Assembly: GCA_003282145.1 (NCBI GenBank)
Contig: QBZZ01000001.1
Span: 62,001 to 126,000, forward strand
Reading direction: 5' to 3'
DNA from: SAR116 cluster bacterium AG-337-N21
GTDB lineage: Bacteria; Pseudomonadota; Alphaproteobacteria; Puniceispirillales; Marisalimonadaceae
DNA: 64,000 bases
In this document: positions 8,539-17,310 of the stretch, in pieces
Numbering within the stretch: the stretch's first letter is position 1
Layout of the letters: each line of letters starts with the position of its first letter
The notes under the pieces: model-generated
What the model was told of the DNA's origin: nothing
The model's database searches: none
Seen by the model: the letters and a program-made list of their open reading frames with translations, nothing else
Position numbers and translations under genes: made by a program

Positions 8539-9237
8539 TTAAAGAATGTTCAGGCCAATGGGACTTAATAATAGTCCTAATAGCCCACCAAAAAAACCTC
8601 CCCAAACTACGAGCCAACCTAAGTGCTCTTTTATCATTTTTTGAATAATAATTTTTATATCTTCAGGAGATAAATCAGCTAATCTTGCATCTAATATATT
8701 TTCAATTTTAACTAACAATGCCTCTGATGTGGTTTTTCCGTCATCATCAGAATTATTTCTGTTTATAAAATCTTCCATAATTATTTTTAATTTTTTATTA
8801 AATGGTTCTTTAAGTGGTTCAAGTGCTTTTCTTCCTCCTACCATTGAAAGCATTCCACCTAACTGTGAACCTTCTATAGCTTCAACAAGACCCAGAAAAA
8901 CTTTATCAAAATCAATCTTTTCTATAATCTTTTCTGACGCTACTTCTTTATTATCTAATAAAAATTTATTTATTTGAGTAACTGAAAATAGCTCTTTTAA
9001 TATTAAGTTCTTTATTCCCATCTTAATATCTTCAAATCTATCTTGAATAACACCAGAACCATATAAAAATGGAATTTTTTCGAACAACATATGTACGGCA
9101 ATCCAATTGGTAACGCTACCAGATAGGGCAAAAACTCCTGTCATAAAAATGAATGAATGTTCATCTTTATAAAAATAACCAATAAATATTATAAAAATAG
9201 ATACTAAATTTGTAATCAAAGATTTATTTATCATCAT
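8539..9237 (-). CDS. DUF445-family membrane protein
   Basis: A 232-aa protein with two hydrophobic helices near the N terminus (about residues 8-25 and 28-50) and a C-terminal hairpin helix (WLVVWGGFFGGLLGLLLSP). The DUF445 signature is readable as SGSVTNWIAVHMLFEKIPFLYGSGVI (about residues 39-64; conserved TNWIA and YGSG parts). The middle is charged and likely cytoplasmic. The function of this family is not established. It may be the last gene of the leftward aromatic operon (20 bases after the FAH gene) or have its own start. The first two codons are both ATG. Confidence 0.8.
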   Translation of the reverse strand: MMINKSLITNLVSIFIIFIGYFYKDEHSFIFMTGVFALSGSVTNWIAVHMLFEKIPFLYGSGVIQDRFEDIKMGIKNLILKELFSVTQINKFLLDNKEVASEKIIEKIDFDKVFLGLVEAIEGSQLGGMLSMVGGRKALEPLKEPFNKKLKIIMEDFINRNNSDDDGKTTSEALLVKIENILDARLADLSPEDIKIIIQKMIKEHLGWLVVWGGFFGGLLGLLLSPIGLNIL

Positions 9238-9257
9238 TCTAGACCTAAGGATAGAAC

Positions 9258-10115
9258 TTATAATTTTGGAGCTGCAACTACAGGATTTTTTAATACACCC
9301 AATAATCCAATGTCTACTTCTACAACATCTCCAGGCACCATATAAACTGGGGGATTTCGTTTGTCTCCAACACCACCTGGAGTCCCTGTCACAATCACAT
9401 CACCTGAAGACAATGCAGTAAATTCTGATATGTAACTTATTAACCTCGGAATTGGAAAAATAAGATCTGCTAATGTAGCTTTTTGCATAACGTTTCCATT
9501 CAGTCTTAATTCAATTGGTAATTTTGTATAGTCACCTACTTCACTAGGGGTAACCATATATGGGCCAAAACTACCAGTGCCTGGAAAAGTTTTACCTGGG
9601 GTAAATTGAGAAGTGTGTCTTTGATAATTTCGGATGCTACCGTCATTGTAACAAGCATAACCAGCTATATGATTTAGTGCTTCATCTTCAGAGATAAACC
9701 TACCACCTTTACCAATTATAATTGCCATTTCAGCTTCATAATCAAAACGATCAGAATTATCTGGTTTTATCATTGGTTGTAAATGAGCCACTTGAGAGTC
9801 AGCGAATCTTGTAAATATTGTAGGATTATCAACATCGGGTCTACCTGTCTCTTTTTTATGTTCCAGATAGTTGAGACCAATACACATTATTTTTTCTGGA
9901 TCAGGTATAACGGGTAAAAAACTGATATCTGAAAAAGATAAATCTTTTGTTTTTCCTACAATATAATCTTCAGCCCGATCTTCCATATTAAGAGATATTA
10001 ATTCTTTTATAGTATTAATATTTGAGTCAATCTTTCCTGTCAAATCAATTATTCCATTGTTAACCACTGCACCAAATCCAGTTTTACCCAACCTAATAAA
10101 GCTTAATAATTTCAT
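9258..10115 (-). CDS. Fumarylacetoacetate hydrolase (FAH)-family protein of the aromatic cluster
   Basis: At 285 aa this is the usual length for small FAH-superfamily enzymes (fumarylpyruvate hydrolase, acylpyruvase, HHDD isomerase). The core starts after IMCIGLNYLEHKKETG. Metal ligands are Glu127 and Glu129 in DYEAEMAIIIGK and Asp158 in ACYNDGS; GTPGGVGDKRNPP is the family's late loop. It would hydrolyse or isomerise the ring-cleavage product. AAGGAT lies upstream of its ATG. It is the fifth gene of the leftward run of dioxygenase, monooxygenase and regulator genes, all with gaps of 8-14 bases. The exact reaction is uncertain. Confidence 0.86.
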   Translation of the reverse strand: MKLLSFIRLGKTGFGAVVNNGIIDLTGKIDSNINTIKELISLNMEDRAEDYIVGKTKDLSFSDISFLPVIPDPEKIMCIGLNYLEHKKETGRPDVDNPTIFTRFADSQVAHLQPMIKPDNSDRFDYEAEMAIIIGKGGRFISEDEALNHIAGYACYNDGSIRNYQRHTSQFTPGKTFPGTGSFGPYMVTPSEVGDYTKLPIELRLNGNVMQKATLADLIFPIPRLISYISEFTALSSGDVIVTGTPGGVGDKRNPPVYMVPGDVVEVDIGLLGVLKNPVVAAPKL

Positions 10116-10128
10116 TTTATATCCTTTT

Positions 10129-10971
10129 TTAAGATCTCATTATTGCATTGCCCCACAAATTAAGGGTTCTTTCTTCTTGAGGCCAGTTTTTTACCGGTCG
10201 ACCATGGACCGTTTCTAATTCTGCAGAAATTTCAATCCAATTTCCATCAGTGTCTTCAATAAATACAAATAAATTATTTCCTGGCCCATGTCTACCAGGC
10301 CCCCACATCAATTGAATATTATGTGATGCAAAATGATCACACCAATTTTTTACAAAGTTCCAATCACCCGCCTCATAGGAGTGATGATCTATTCCAGATT
10401 TAGATGATTTAAAACAAGCTATAGTGTGGTGCTCATGGTTAGAAGTAGTGAAGCAAGTTGCAAGCTCTCCATTATTTTTTATAACTCTATCTGTAACTTG
10501 AAAACCAAGTTTGTTTTGATAAAAATTTTGAAATGAAACAACATCTTCTGAAGCAAATGTTAAATGTTGCAATGGAGCATGAATTCTCTTTAAATGAGAA
10601 GGACTGCTGTCTTTTAAAACTCCAAAACATATTACATTGTTATCAGGGTCTTGAACTGAAAAAGATCCTGCTTTGTAAAATTCTGAGTTATGCTCTTTTA
10701 GTTTGAGATCTTTTTGATCTAAGAACTCTTTAAATCTATTTAAGTTATTTTCACTTCTGCAAACCATTCCTGCGTTACTTAGCGTTTTATTTTCACCTAA
10801 AGTTATTATTATTTTGCGAGCTGGCCCGTCACATAAAAACTTCTCTGGTGAAAGTTTATTTATTTTCATATCCATAATTTTGGAATAAAAATTGGCCAAA
10901 CTTTCTGGATTACTACTCTGTATTTCAAGATGATGCAAAGATAAGTCCGCTTGTACTGCCGTTAATGACAT
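10129..10971 (-). CDS. VOC-family protein, type I extradiol dioxygenase-like
   Basis: A 280-aa protein with two vicinal-oxygen-chelate modules (about residues 10-120 and 130-250). The second carries the expected Fe(II) facial triad: His136 (PLQHLTF), His197 (IDHHSYE) and Glu248 (NWIEISAEL). That points to an active ring-cleaving dioxygenase of the BphC/XylE group or a close relative. It lies 13 bases from both the IclR gene upstream and the FAH gene downstream, so all three are one transcript. It is a second, divergent dioxygenase beside the one at 13243-14214. The two may act on successive or alternative substrates. Confidence 0.82.
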   Translation of the reverse strand: MSLTAVQADLSLHHLEIQSSNPESLANFYSKIMDMKINKLSPEKFLCDGPARKIIITLGENKTLSNAGMVCRSENNLNRFKEFLDQKDLKLKEHNSEFYKAGSFSVQDPDNNVICFGVLKDSSPSHLKRIHAPLQHLTFASEDVVSFQNFYQNKLGFQVTDRVIKNNGELATCFTTSNHEHHTIACFKSSKSGIDHHSYEAGDWNFVKNWCDHFASHNIQLMWGPGRHGPGNNLFVFIEDTDGNWIEISAELETVHGRPVKNWPQEERTLNLWGNAIMRS

Positions 10972-10984
10972 TTACTCTCCTTAT

Positions 10985-11758
10985 TTAACTAGATATCTGA
11001 TGATAATTTTGAATATCATCAAAAATTTGATTTATGTACCTTTCTATCAATAGAGAATAGCTTGTTAAATTAGCATAAATTATAGGTTCATGTTCAGGAA
11101 GAAAATCAATTGAATTGAATATCGAACTCAATGATGCCTCTATACCTAATTTTTTGTTGTTGATAGGTACTGCAAAACCTATAAGACCTTCATCAACTTG
11201 TCCTTCAGTTTTACAATATCCTTTTTTATTATCATTTTTTAAATTTTTAAAAAAAGTATCTTTGTCATTATCATCATAAAATGTTTCTTGCTTTAAAAGA
11301 TCTTCTAGACTTTTTCCTACAATCTTCATAATTATTGCTCTTGACGTTGCACCATAAATTAAAGGCATTAATTTCCCTTTTTGATAACTAGTATTATTTT
11401 TAAAAAATGGAGTTTTATAATCTGCCACACACATTACTTTGTTTCCATAAAGCCTAGCTAAAACGTTTACGCTTTCAATAGGATTTTCATTTGCTAGTTT
11501 TTTTAAAAATGGTTGTCCTGCTCTAACTAGGGGATCTGACAAATTAATAATTCTATTAAATTTGATAAAGGCAGGACCTAGCCTAAAATAGGCCCCTGCC
11601 GCACTTTCAAGAAATTCTGCCAGAACTAATTCACGAACAATTCTATAAATAGTACTTGAAGGGGTTTTCAATTCGTCCGAAATTTCTAAAACTGTCCAAG
11701 AACTTCTCTGTTCTGAAAAAAGATTTAAGATTTTATTATATCTTGTAAAACCTGACAT
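10985..11758 (-). CDS. IclR-family transcriptional regulator
   Basis: A 257-aa regulator. A winged helix-turn-helix covers residues ~5-65 (YNKILNLFSE, then TPSSTIYRIVRELVLAEFLE), followed by the IclR effector-binding domain (~75-250; segments VNVLARLYGNKVMCVADY and GLIGFAVPINNKKLGIEAS). IclR proteins bind small aromatic or organic acids and control catabolic operons. The gene is embedded inside the operon, so it probably autoregulates. A candidate operator is the inverted repeat at 14257-14292, in front of the first gene. Confidence 0.88.
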   Translation of the reverse strand: MSGFTRYNKILNLFSEQRSSWTVLEISDELKTPSSTIYRIVRELVLAEFLESAAGAYFRLGPAFIKFNRIINLSDPLVRAGQPFLKKLANENPIESVNVLARLYGNKVMCVADYKTPFFKNNTSYQKGKLMPLIYGATSRAIIMKIVGKSLEDLLKQETFYDDNDKDTFFKNLKNDNKKGYCKTEGQVDEGLIGFAVPINNKKLGIEASLSSIFNSIDFLPEHEPIIYANLTSYSLLIERYINQIFDDIQNYHQISS

Positions 11759-11766
11759 CTAGAACC

Positions 11767-13230
11767 TTATAAGCTATAAATTTGGTTAAGACAGGTATTG
11801 GTAAATTCTAATAAATCATTTTTTTGAGTGCTAGCCAGAATAAATCTGTCAGGACGAATAATTAGAGTGTTTGTTTTAAATTTTTTTAATATGACCTCCA
11901 TTCCAGGTATATCAGAACAATCATAAGATTTAATTCTAAGTTCCTTTTTATTTATTTTTTTATTGGTAATTAATATCGGGTCACACGCGAATATATTATC
12001 AATATCTCTACCAAAATCAGATTTGAAGGATGGGAATATTTTTCCCCTATTTATGTCTTCACATTCACCTAAACCTTTTCCAAGTCGGGGTTTAATTGTA
12101 TTCATTTTAATAGTGCCGTCTGATTGAACAAAAACTGTATCTGATACTTCTGATCCCCCTATCGAATTAAGTAATTCTCCCATTTTCATTGCAGTGTTTA
12201 TATAATCTCTGACATTTGAGGATCTCTCTGATTGATAGCTATTTAAAAGATTTTCACTATGACCCTTTTTACAACATATGCTTATTTTCCAAGCTAGATT
12301 AGATGCGTCCCTTATTCCAGCACACATACCTTGTCCCATGAAGGGTGGTGTTAAATGAGCAGCATCGCCTACTAAAAACATACGGCCTTCTCTCCAACTT
12401 TTCGCAATAGCCGATTGAAATGTATATACAGTTTTTCTTTCAATTTCTACTTCATCAGGAGATACCCATTTATTTAAAAATTTCCAAAGCCTTTTTTCAT
12501 CAAAAAATGTTTTAGAACTCTCATTATCTTTTAAAGCTATTTCCCATCTTCTTCTCCTACCAACATTTCTGCAATAAGTTGCAGGTCTTTTTGCGTTACA
12601 ATATTGAATGGTTCGATCAGGCAAATTTACATTTTTTGTTTTTAATATTAAGTCAATGACAGCCCAACGCTGCTCAAAACCTAAGTTTTCTAATTCTGTT
12701 TTCATTTCATTTCTAATGAATGAATTCGCACCATCACAACCAATAATGTATTTTGACTTAACTAAATTTATCTTACTAATTTTTGTGTTTTTATAATAAA
12801 CTTCAGTAAAATTTTTTTTATTCACGGTTTTAAAAACTTCACAGTTTTGTAGAGAAACAACCTTATCAAACTTTTTTAATTTATAACGAAGACTGCGTTC
12901 TAGGTCGGGTTGATGAAAACGATAACTCGGATACCACCCGTTTTCAGTAATTATTTTTGGCCTTGGCCAGTCTAAAAGGAGTTTACCATTTTCATCTAAA
13001 AATTTTGTACCTTTGTTGATAATTAATTTTTTTGATAAACTGTCAGAAATTCCTATAGTTTGAAATACTCTCATGACTTCATCATCAAAGTGGACTGCTC
13101 GTGGCAAATTATATAGGCTTGCTTCTTTTTCTAAAATAAGAATAGATAAATTATTTATAGCTAATAAATTAGCTAATGTTCCTCCGGTAGGTCCTAGTCC
13201 AACTATCACAACATCAAAATCCATTTGCAC
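11767..13230 (-). CDS. FAD-dependent aromatic monooxygenase (MhpA/PHBH-like)
   Basis: A 487-aa flavoprotein hydroxylase. The FAD dinucleotide motif VGLGPTGGTLANLL is at about residues 10-23; LPRAVHFDDEVMRVFQ (about 43-58) is characteristic of 3-(3-hydroxyphenyl)propionate hydroxylases (MhpA). The second FAD motif is RMFLVGDAAHLTPPFMGQG. The reaction would be NAD(P)H-dependent ring hydroxylation giving a catechol-type diol for the dioxygenases encoded beside it. It is shorter than E. coli MhpA (554 aa), mostly at the C terminus. It overlaps nothing and lies 12 bases after the upstream dioxygenase gene. Substrate not determined. Confidence 0.87.
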   Translation of the reverse strand: MQMDFDVVIVGLGPTGGTLANLLAINNLSILILEKEASLYNLPRAVHFDDEVMRVFQTIGISDSLSKKLIINKGTKFLDENGKLLLDWPRPKIITENGWYPSYRFHQPDLERSLRYKLKKFDKVVSLQNCEVFKTVNKKNFTEVYYKNTKISKINLVKSKYIIGCDGANSFIRNEMKTELENLGFEQRWAVIDLILKTKNVNLPDRTIQYCNAKRPATYCRNVGRRRRWEIALKDNESSKTFFDEKRLWKFLNKWVSPDEVEIERKTVYTFQSAIAKSWREGRMFLVGDAAHLTPPFMGQGMCAGIRDASNLAWKISICCKKGHSENLLNSYQSERSSNVRDYINTAMKMGELLNSIGGSEVSDTVFVQSDGTIKMNTIKPRLGKGLGECEDINRGKIFPSFKSDFGRDIDNIFACDPILITNKKINKKELRIKSYDCSDIPGMEVILKKFKTNTLIIRPDRFILASTQKNDLLEFTNTCLNQIYSL

Positions 13231-13242
13231 TATATTTTATCC

Positions 13243-14214
13243 TTATTTGTTCTTAATATTTTGATAAAGCCAAGGACAATCAATAATCATTGGTGATTGC
13301 TTACCTTCCCTAGCAGTTTCCATACGTTTTTCTCTAAATTTTAATCTTTCATTATCAGGTAAGTACAATCTTTCGTGCCCCCAAAAACTTGGTCCCATAT
13401 TTGTTTCGTGAGGTATCCATGTGTCTGGATCAATTATTCTGCCTCCCCAACCATTTTCAATAAAAAATCCTGATGGTGTGTGAGCATAAAATGAAGTCAT
13501 ATAATCGTTTGTATGTCTTCCTAAAGTATATGCAATTGAGCCTTCTTTATATTGAAGCAAGTCATATCCTTGACCAACATCATCTAAATTTTGATATTCA
13601 ACCATAAAATGATGAAATCCTTGTTGACCAGTGCCTATCAAAGCAAAACTGTGATGCCTTCCATTTACATGAAAAAAGCATAATGAAATAGGGTCGTGAC
13701 TGTAATCACTTATTTTAAAATCAAGAGTATCCCTGTAAAAAGGAATTAAATCATTAACATTAGATACATGTAATACAGCATGCCCAAGTCCACATATATC
13801 TGTTTTAAAACCTGAGATTGGCCTGCCTGAAACGAAAGAGTCTTTATCAAGATGCGGTTTATAAACAAGTTCTATTCGATTACCCGCTGGATCGTCAAAA
13901 TATAATAATTCTTCTACAAACCTCATATCCGTAAGATTTTTGTTTCCCAATTGAACAGGAACACCAATAACGTCTAATCGTTTTGCGTACATTTCTAGGT
14001 CAGATTTTTTCTCAACTTCCCAACCAAGAAATGCAAGTTTATCACCAGGCTCTCCTGATATAGCAAATCTTTGTTTTTGATCATCCATTCTAAAACATAA
14101 AGACTTAGTACCATGATTAATGCATTGCATTCCTAGATATTTAGTAGCAAAATTTTGCCAGTCTTCTAACTTATCCGAGTTAACACCTATATAACTTAAT
14201 GCGTTTATGGACAT
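13243..14214 (-). CDS. Extradiol ring-cleavage dioxygenase, BphC type (VOC family)
   Basis: The first gene of the leftward aromatic operon, 323 aa, with two VOC modules (about 1-120 and 140-290). In the second module the Fe(II) ligands are in place: His145 (GLGHAVLH), His202 (GFHHFMVEY) and Glu253 (FFIENGWGG). Spacing matches 2,3-dihydroxybiphenyl 1,2-dioxygenases (146/210/260). It would split a catechol-like ring next to its hydroxyls. A ribosome site AGGAG lies 12 bases before the ATG. The operon is divergent from a TRAP importer that may bring in the aromatic acid. The substrate is inferred only as a catecholic compound. Confidence 0.87.
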   Translation of the reverse strand: MSINALSYIGVNSDKLEDWQNFATKYLGMQCINHGTKSLCFRMDDQKQRFAISGEPGDKLAFLGWEVEKKSDLEMYAKRLDVIGVPVQLGNKNLTDMRFVEELLYFDDPAGNRIELVYKPHLDKDSFVSGRPISGFKTDICGLGHAVLHVSNVNDLIPFYRDTLDFKISDYSHDPISLCFFHVNGRHHSFALIGTGQQGFHHFMVEYQNLDDVGQGYDLLQYKEGSIAYTLGRHTNDYMTSFYAHTPSGFFIENGWGGRIIDPDTWIPHETNMGPSFWGHERLYLPDNERLKFREKRMETAREGKQSPMIIDCPWLYQNIKNK

Positions 14215-14232
14215 GTATAAACTCCTACATAA

Positions 14233-14262
14233 ATTATACTTGATTATGCATTATTATGATAA
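14233..14262 (-). promoter_or_regulatory. Predicted promoter of the aromatic operon
   Basis: On the minus strand TTATCA (14262-14257), an 18-base spacer and a perfect TATAAT (14238-14233) precede the dioxygenase start by about 20 bases. The -35 overlaps the left arm of the inverted repeat at 14257-14292, a plausible place for IclR control. Confidence 0.45.
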
Positions 14263-14292
14263 TTTAACAACAAATAATTACTAAAATTATCA
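14257..14292. repeat. Inverted repeat in the divergent promoter region; candidate IclR operator
   Basis: TGATAATTT (14257-14265) and its exact complement (14284-14292) are 18 bases apart in the shared leader between the aromatic operon and TRAP system B. The arms are AT-rich, so chance cannot be excluded. The left arm covers the predicted -35 of the aromatic operon. Confidence 0.35.
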
Positions 14293-14315
14293 AAATACAA
14301 GAAAATATGAAATTA

Positions 14316-14345
14316 TTTACAAAATAAAATTTGATTTATTATAAT
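14316..14345 (+). promoter_or_regulatory. Predicted promoter of TRAP operon B
   Basis: TTTACA (14316-14321), an 18-base spacer and a perfect TATAAT (14340-14345) lie about 70 bases before the dctP start. Confidence 0.55.
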
Positions 14346-14413
14346 ATGTAGTTAATGATTTAGTAATAAATAAATTTATCTTATTTTATAAATATTTAAA
14401 TGGAGGAATATTA

Positions 14414-15448
14414 ATGAATAAAGTTATTGGCTTTTTAGCTACTACAATAATCAGTGCTGGTTTATCATTACCAGCATTAGCTGATAAAGTTACTTTGAAA
14501 TTTCATACAATGGTTCCAATGCCAGCAAACTCAAATGCTAAATTTGTTAAACCTTGGGCCGATAAAGTCAAAGCAGAAAGTAATGGAGAAATAATTACTG
14601 AGATGTATCCTTCAATGCAACTTGGAGGAAAACCACCTCAATTAGTTGATCAAGCTCGTGAAGGAGTTGTTGATATAGTTTGGACAGTAGCTGGATACAC
14701 TCCTGGAAGATTTCCAAGATTATCAGTTTTTGAATTACCATTTATGCCAACGAGTGCAAAAATAACAGCGCAAGCAGTGCAAGAGTTTGTAGAAACTGCA
14801 GGAGCAGAAGATCTTAAAGATTATAAAATTCTTGCAGTGCATGTTCATGCTCCAGGTATGATACATACAAAAAAAACATTAATTAAATCAGTTAGTGATT
14901 TTAAAGGGCTTAAGTTAAGAGGACCAACACGTTCAGCAACTAGTTTATTAAAAAAATTAGGTGCAACACCAGTTGGTATGCCTATTCCTAAAGTTGCGCC
15001 ATCCTTATCAAAAGGCGTTATTACCGGAATGGTTGTTCCTTGGGAAATCATGCCATCTTTTAAACTTCAGGAACTAACTAAATCCCATACAAATGTTGCT
15101 GGGAAAAGAGGACTTTATACTACTCCTTTTCTGTTTGTTATGAACAAAGCAAAATATGATTCATTATCTCCAGCACACAAAAAAGTAATAGATAATAATT
15201 CTGGAATGTCATTAGCAAAACAAGCTGGTGTTTTATGGGATGGATTTGAAGGTCCAGCGCGTGCTTTAGCCGTTAAAGCTGGAGGTGAATTTCATACTCT
15301 ACAGGGAGCACCTTTAGCAGAAATAAAGAAAGCTGCCGATGAAGTAATTCAAGATTGGATTAAAAATGCTAATAGTAAAGGTCTAGACGGACAAAAACTT
15401 TATGATACAGCTAAATCTTTAATTTCAAAATATGAAAAAACATTATAA
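14414..15448 (+). CDS. dctP: TRAP transporter substrate-binding protein (DctP family), system B
   Basis: A 344-aa periplasmic receptor with a 23-residue signal peptide ending LPALA before DKVTL. Family features include LKLRGPTRSATSLLKKLGATPVGMP, containing the ligand-carboxylate Arg (LKLRG), and the TTPFLFVMNKAKYDSL region. GGAGGA stands eight bases before the ATG. It is the first gene of dctP-dctQ-dctM, divergent from the aromatic degradation operon, so an aromatic or other organic acid is a reasonable ligand guess. It differs markedly from the other two binding proteins in the window, so these are not recent duplicates. Confidence 0.9.
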   Translation: MNKVIGFLATTIISAGLSLPALADKVTLKFHTMVPMPANSNAKFVKPWADKVKAESNGEIITEMYPSMQLGGKPPQLVDQAREGVVDIVWTVAGYTPGRFPRLSVFELPFMPTSAKITAQAVQEFVETAGAEDLKDYKILAVHVHAPGMIHTKKTLIKSVSDFKGLKLRGPTRSATSLLKKLGATPVGMPIPKVAPSLSKGVITGMVVPWEIMPSFKLQELTKSHTNVAGKRGLYTTPFLFVMNKAKYDSLSPAHKKVIDNNSGMSLAKQAGVLWDGFEGPARALAVKAGGEFHTLQGAPLAEIKKAADEVIQDWIKNANSKGLDGQKLYDTAKSLISKYEKTL

Positions 15449-15457
15449 AACTTTTTA

Positions 15458-15988
15458 ATGAGTTTTATAAAAAAATTAATAACTTTAAAAATAAAGCCAG
15501 ATAATAATTTTGGTCGTATTTTAAATAAAACCTCTAGATACTTTGCTATATTTGGAGGTTTTATTCTTTTAATTGCTGCCTTGATCAGTATATTCTCTAT
15601 TTTTGGCCGAGTTGTTTTTTCATCACCCATTTTGGGTGACTTTGAATTAGTTGAAATTGCGTGTGCAGTTGCTATTGGTTCATTTCTACCTTTATGTCAT
15701 CTTAAAAACGGAAATGTCATTGTAGACTTTATAACAGCTAAATTACCTAAAAATAAAATCTATTTCTTAGATGCTTTTAGCTCTTTATTATTCGGATTTG
15801 TAGCCCTTTTCTTTAGCTCAAGGATGATTTTAGGAGCAAAAGATATGTATGTTTACCAAGAAGAAACTATGCTTTTAGCATTTCCTATATGGGTACCATT
15901 TTTACCTGTTATCGCATCTTTCTTTCTTCTAACTATTTGTTGCTTTTATACTTTCATTTTAAAAGTCTATGATATATTAGGAAATTAG
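15458..15988 (+). CDS. dctQ: TRAP transporter small permease (DctQ), system B
   Basis: A 176-aa protein with four hydrophobic helices. The charged N terminus is followed by a helix starting near IFGGFILLIAALISIFSIFGRVVF, whose FGR-VF pattern is typical of DctQ. It starts nine bases after dctP and ends five bases before dctM. Its ATG (15458-15460) sits in the loop of a 10-bp AT-rich hairpin (15443-15470), and no purine-rich ribosome site is visible, so translation may depend on dctP translation. Confidence 0.88.
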   Translation: MSFIKKLITLKIKPDNNFGRILNKTSRYFAIFGGFILLIAALISIFSIFGRVVFSSPILGDFELVEIACAVAIGSFLPLCHLKNGNVIVDFITAKLPKNKIYFLDAFSSLLFGFVALFFSSRMILGAKDMYVYQEETMLLAFPIWVPFLPVIASFFLLTICCFYTFILKVYDILGN

Positions 15989-15993
15989 TTTTA

Positions 15994-17310
15994 ATGGATA
16001 AATTTACACTTGGTATACTAGCTTTTCCAGTATTATTTTCTATGCTAGCCCTACGCATACCTATTGGCCTATCTATGTTAATAGTTGGTTGTACTGGAAC
16101 CATCTTAATTGCTGGTTGGCTCCCAATTTTGTCTCAAGTTAAAACAAGTGCATGGCATTTATTTTCAAATTACTCTTTATCTGTCATACCTCTTTTTTTA
16201 CTAATGGGAAACTTTGCTGGAAAAGCTGGTATGAGCAAAGCACTATTTAAATTTACAGGCGCTTGCTTAGGTCATCGAAAAGGCGGTGTTGCAATGGCTG
16301 CAATAGGAGCATGTGCAGGTTTTGGTGCAATTTGTGGATCTTCTCTAGCTACTGCTGCAACAATGGGTAAAGTAGCTCTTCCTGAACTAAGAAGACTAGG
16401 ATATTCTGGAGCTCTTAGCACAGGTACATTAGCCGCTGGTGGAACTTTAGGTATATTGATACCTCCATCAGTGATTTTAATAATATATTCTATTTTGACT
16501 GAACAAAACATTGCTAAAATGTTTCTAGCAGCTTTTATTCCAGGTATTTTAGCTGCATTAGGGTATATTTTAGCAATTGCATTATACGTAAGGTTTGTGA
16601 AAAACTCCGGGCCTACAAAAGATAGAGTTGGTTGGAAAGAAAGATTTTTATTATTTAAAAATATCTGGCAAATCATTTTAATTTTTTTGACTATGATTGG
16701 AGGAATATATTTAGGCTGGTTTACCCCAACAGAAGGAGGGGCAATAGGCGCAGGTGGAGCTGGTTTAATTGCCATTTTAAATAAAAACTTTAAGTTTAAA
16801 GACTTGGTAGAAGTAATTGAAAGCACTGCAATTACATCAGCTATGATATTTTTAGTGTTATTAGGTGCTGAGTTTTTTAATTCTTTTATAGCTTTAACTC
16901 AACTACCAAACCAACTTGGTGAAATAGCCTTAGAAAATAATCTTTCTCCTTTTTTAATTGTAGCTTGTATTCTTGTTCTATATCTATTTTTAGGCTGTTT
17001 AATGGATAGTTTAGCGATGATACTTTTAACAATTCCAGTGTTTTTCCCTTTAATTATGACACTTGAATTTGGAATGACAGCTGAGGAAACAGCAATATGG
17101 TTTGGAATATTAACCCTTATAGTTGTTGAAGTTGGTTTGATAACACCACCTGTTGGATTAAATGTTTTTATAATAAATAAAATGGCTGGCGACGTTAGTA
17201 TTTCAGAGACCTTTAAGGGCGTTTTACCATTTCTAGTAAGTGATATTTTTAGGGTTATTCTTTTATTCTCATTTCCTGGAATTACTTTATTTCTTTTGAA
17301 TGTTTTTTGA
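15994..17310 (+). CDS. dctM: TRAP transporter large permease (DctM), system B
   Basis: A 438-aa polytopic membrane protein with about 12 hydrophobic segments. DctM landmarks: RIPIGLSMLIVG, VIPLFLLMGNFAGKAGMS, IPPSVILIIYSILTEQNIAKMF, WFTPTEGGAIGAGGAG and VEVGLITPPVGLNVFI. It carries the ion-coupled transport path and works with the DctQ subunit encoded just before it. The gene after it overlaps its end, suggesting a fourth operon member. Confidence 0.92.
   Translation: MDKFTLGILAFPVLFSMLALRIPIGLSMLIVGCTGTILIAGWLPILSQVKTSAWHLFSNYSLSVIPLFLLMGNFAGKAGMSKALFKFTGACLGHRKGGVAMAAIGACAGFGAICGSSLATAATMGKVALPELRRLGYSGALSTGTLAAGGTLGILIPPSVILIIYSILTEQNIAKMFLAAFIPGILAALGYILAIALYVRFVKNSGPTKDRVGWKERFLLFKNIWQIILIFLTMIGGIYLGWFTPTEGGAIGAGGAGLIAILNKNFKFKDLVEVIESTAITSAMIFLVLLGAEFFNSFIALTQLPNQLGEIALENNLSPFLIVACILVLYLFLGCLMDSLAMILLTIPVFFPLIMTLEFGMTAEETAIWFGILTLIVVEVGLITPPVGLNVFIINKMAGDVSISETFKGVLPFLVSDIFRVILLFSFPGITLFLLNVF

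Noticed and set aside
16272-16826. Leftward frame of 184 codons antisense to dctM of system B
   Set aside because: Long but proline/alanine/isoleucine-rich mirror of a conserved transporter; no start signal and no recognisable domain.
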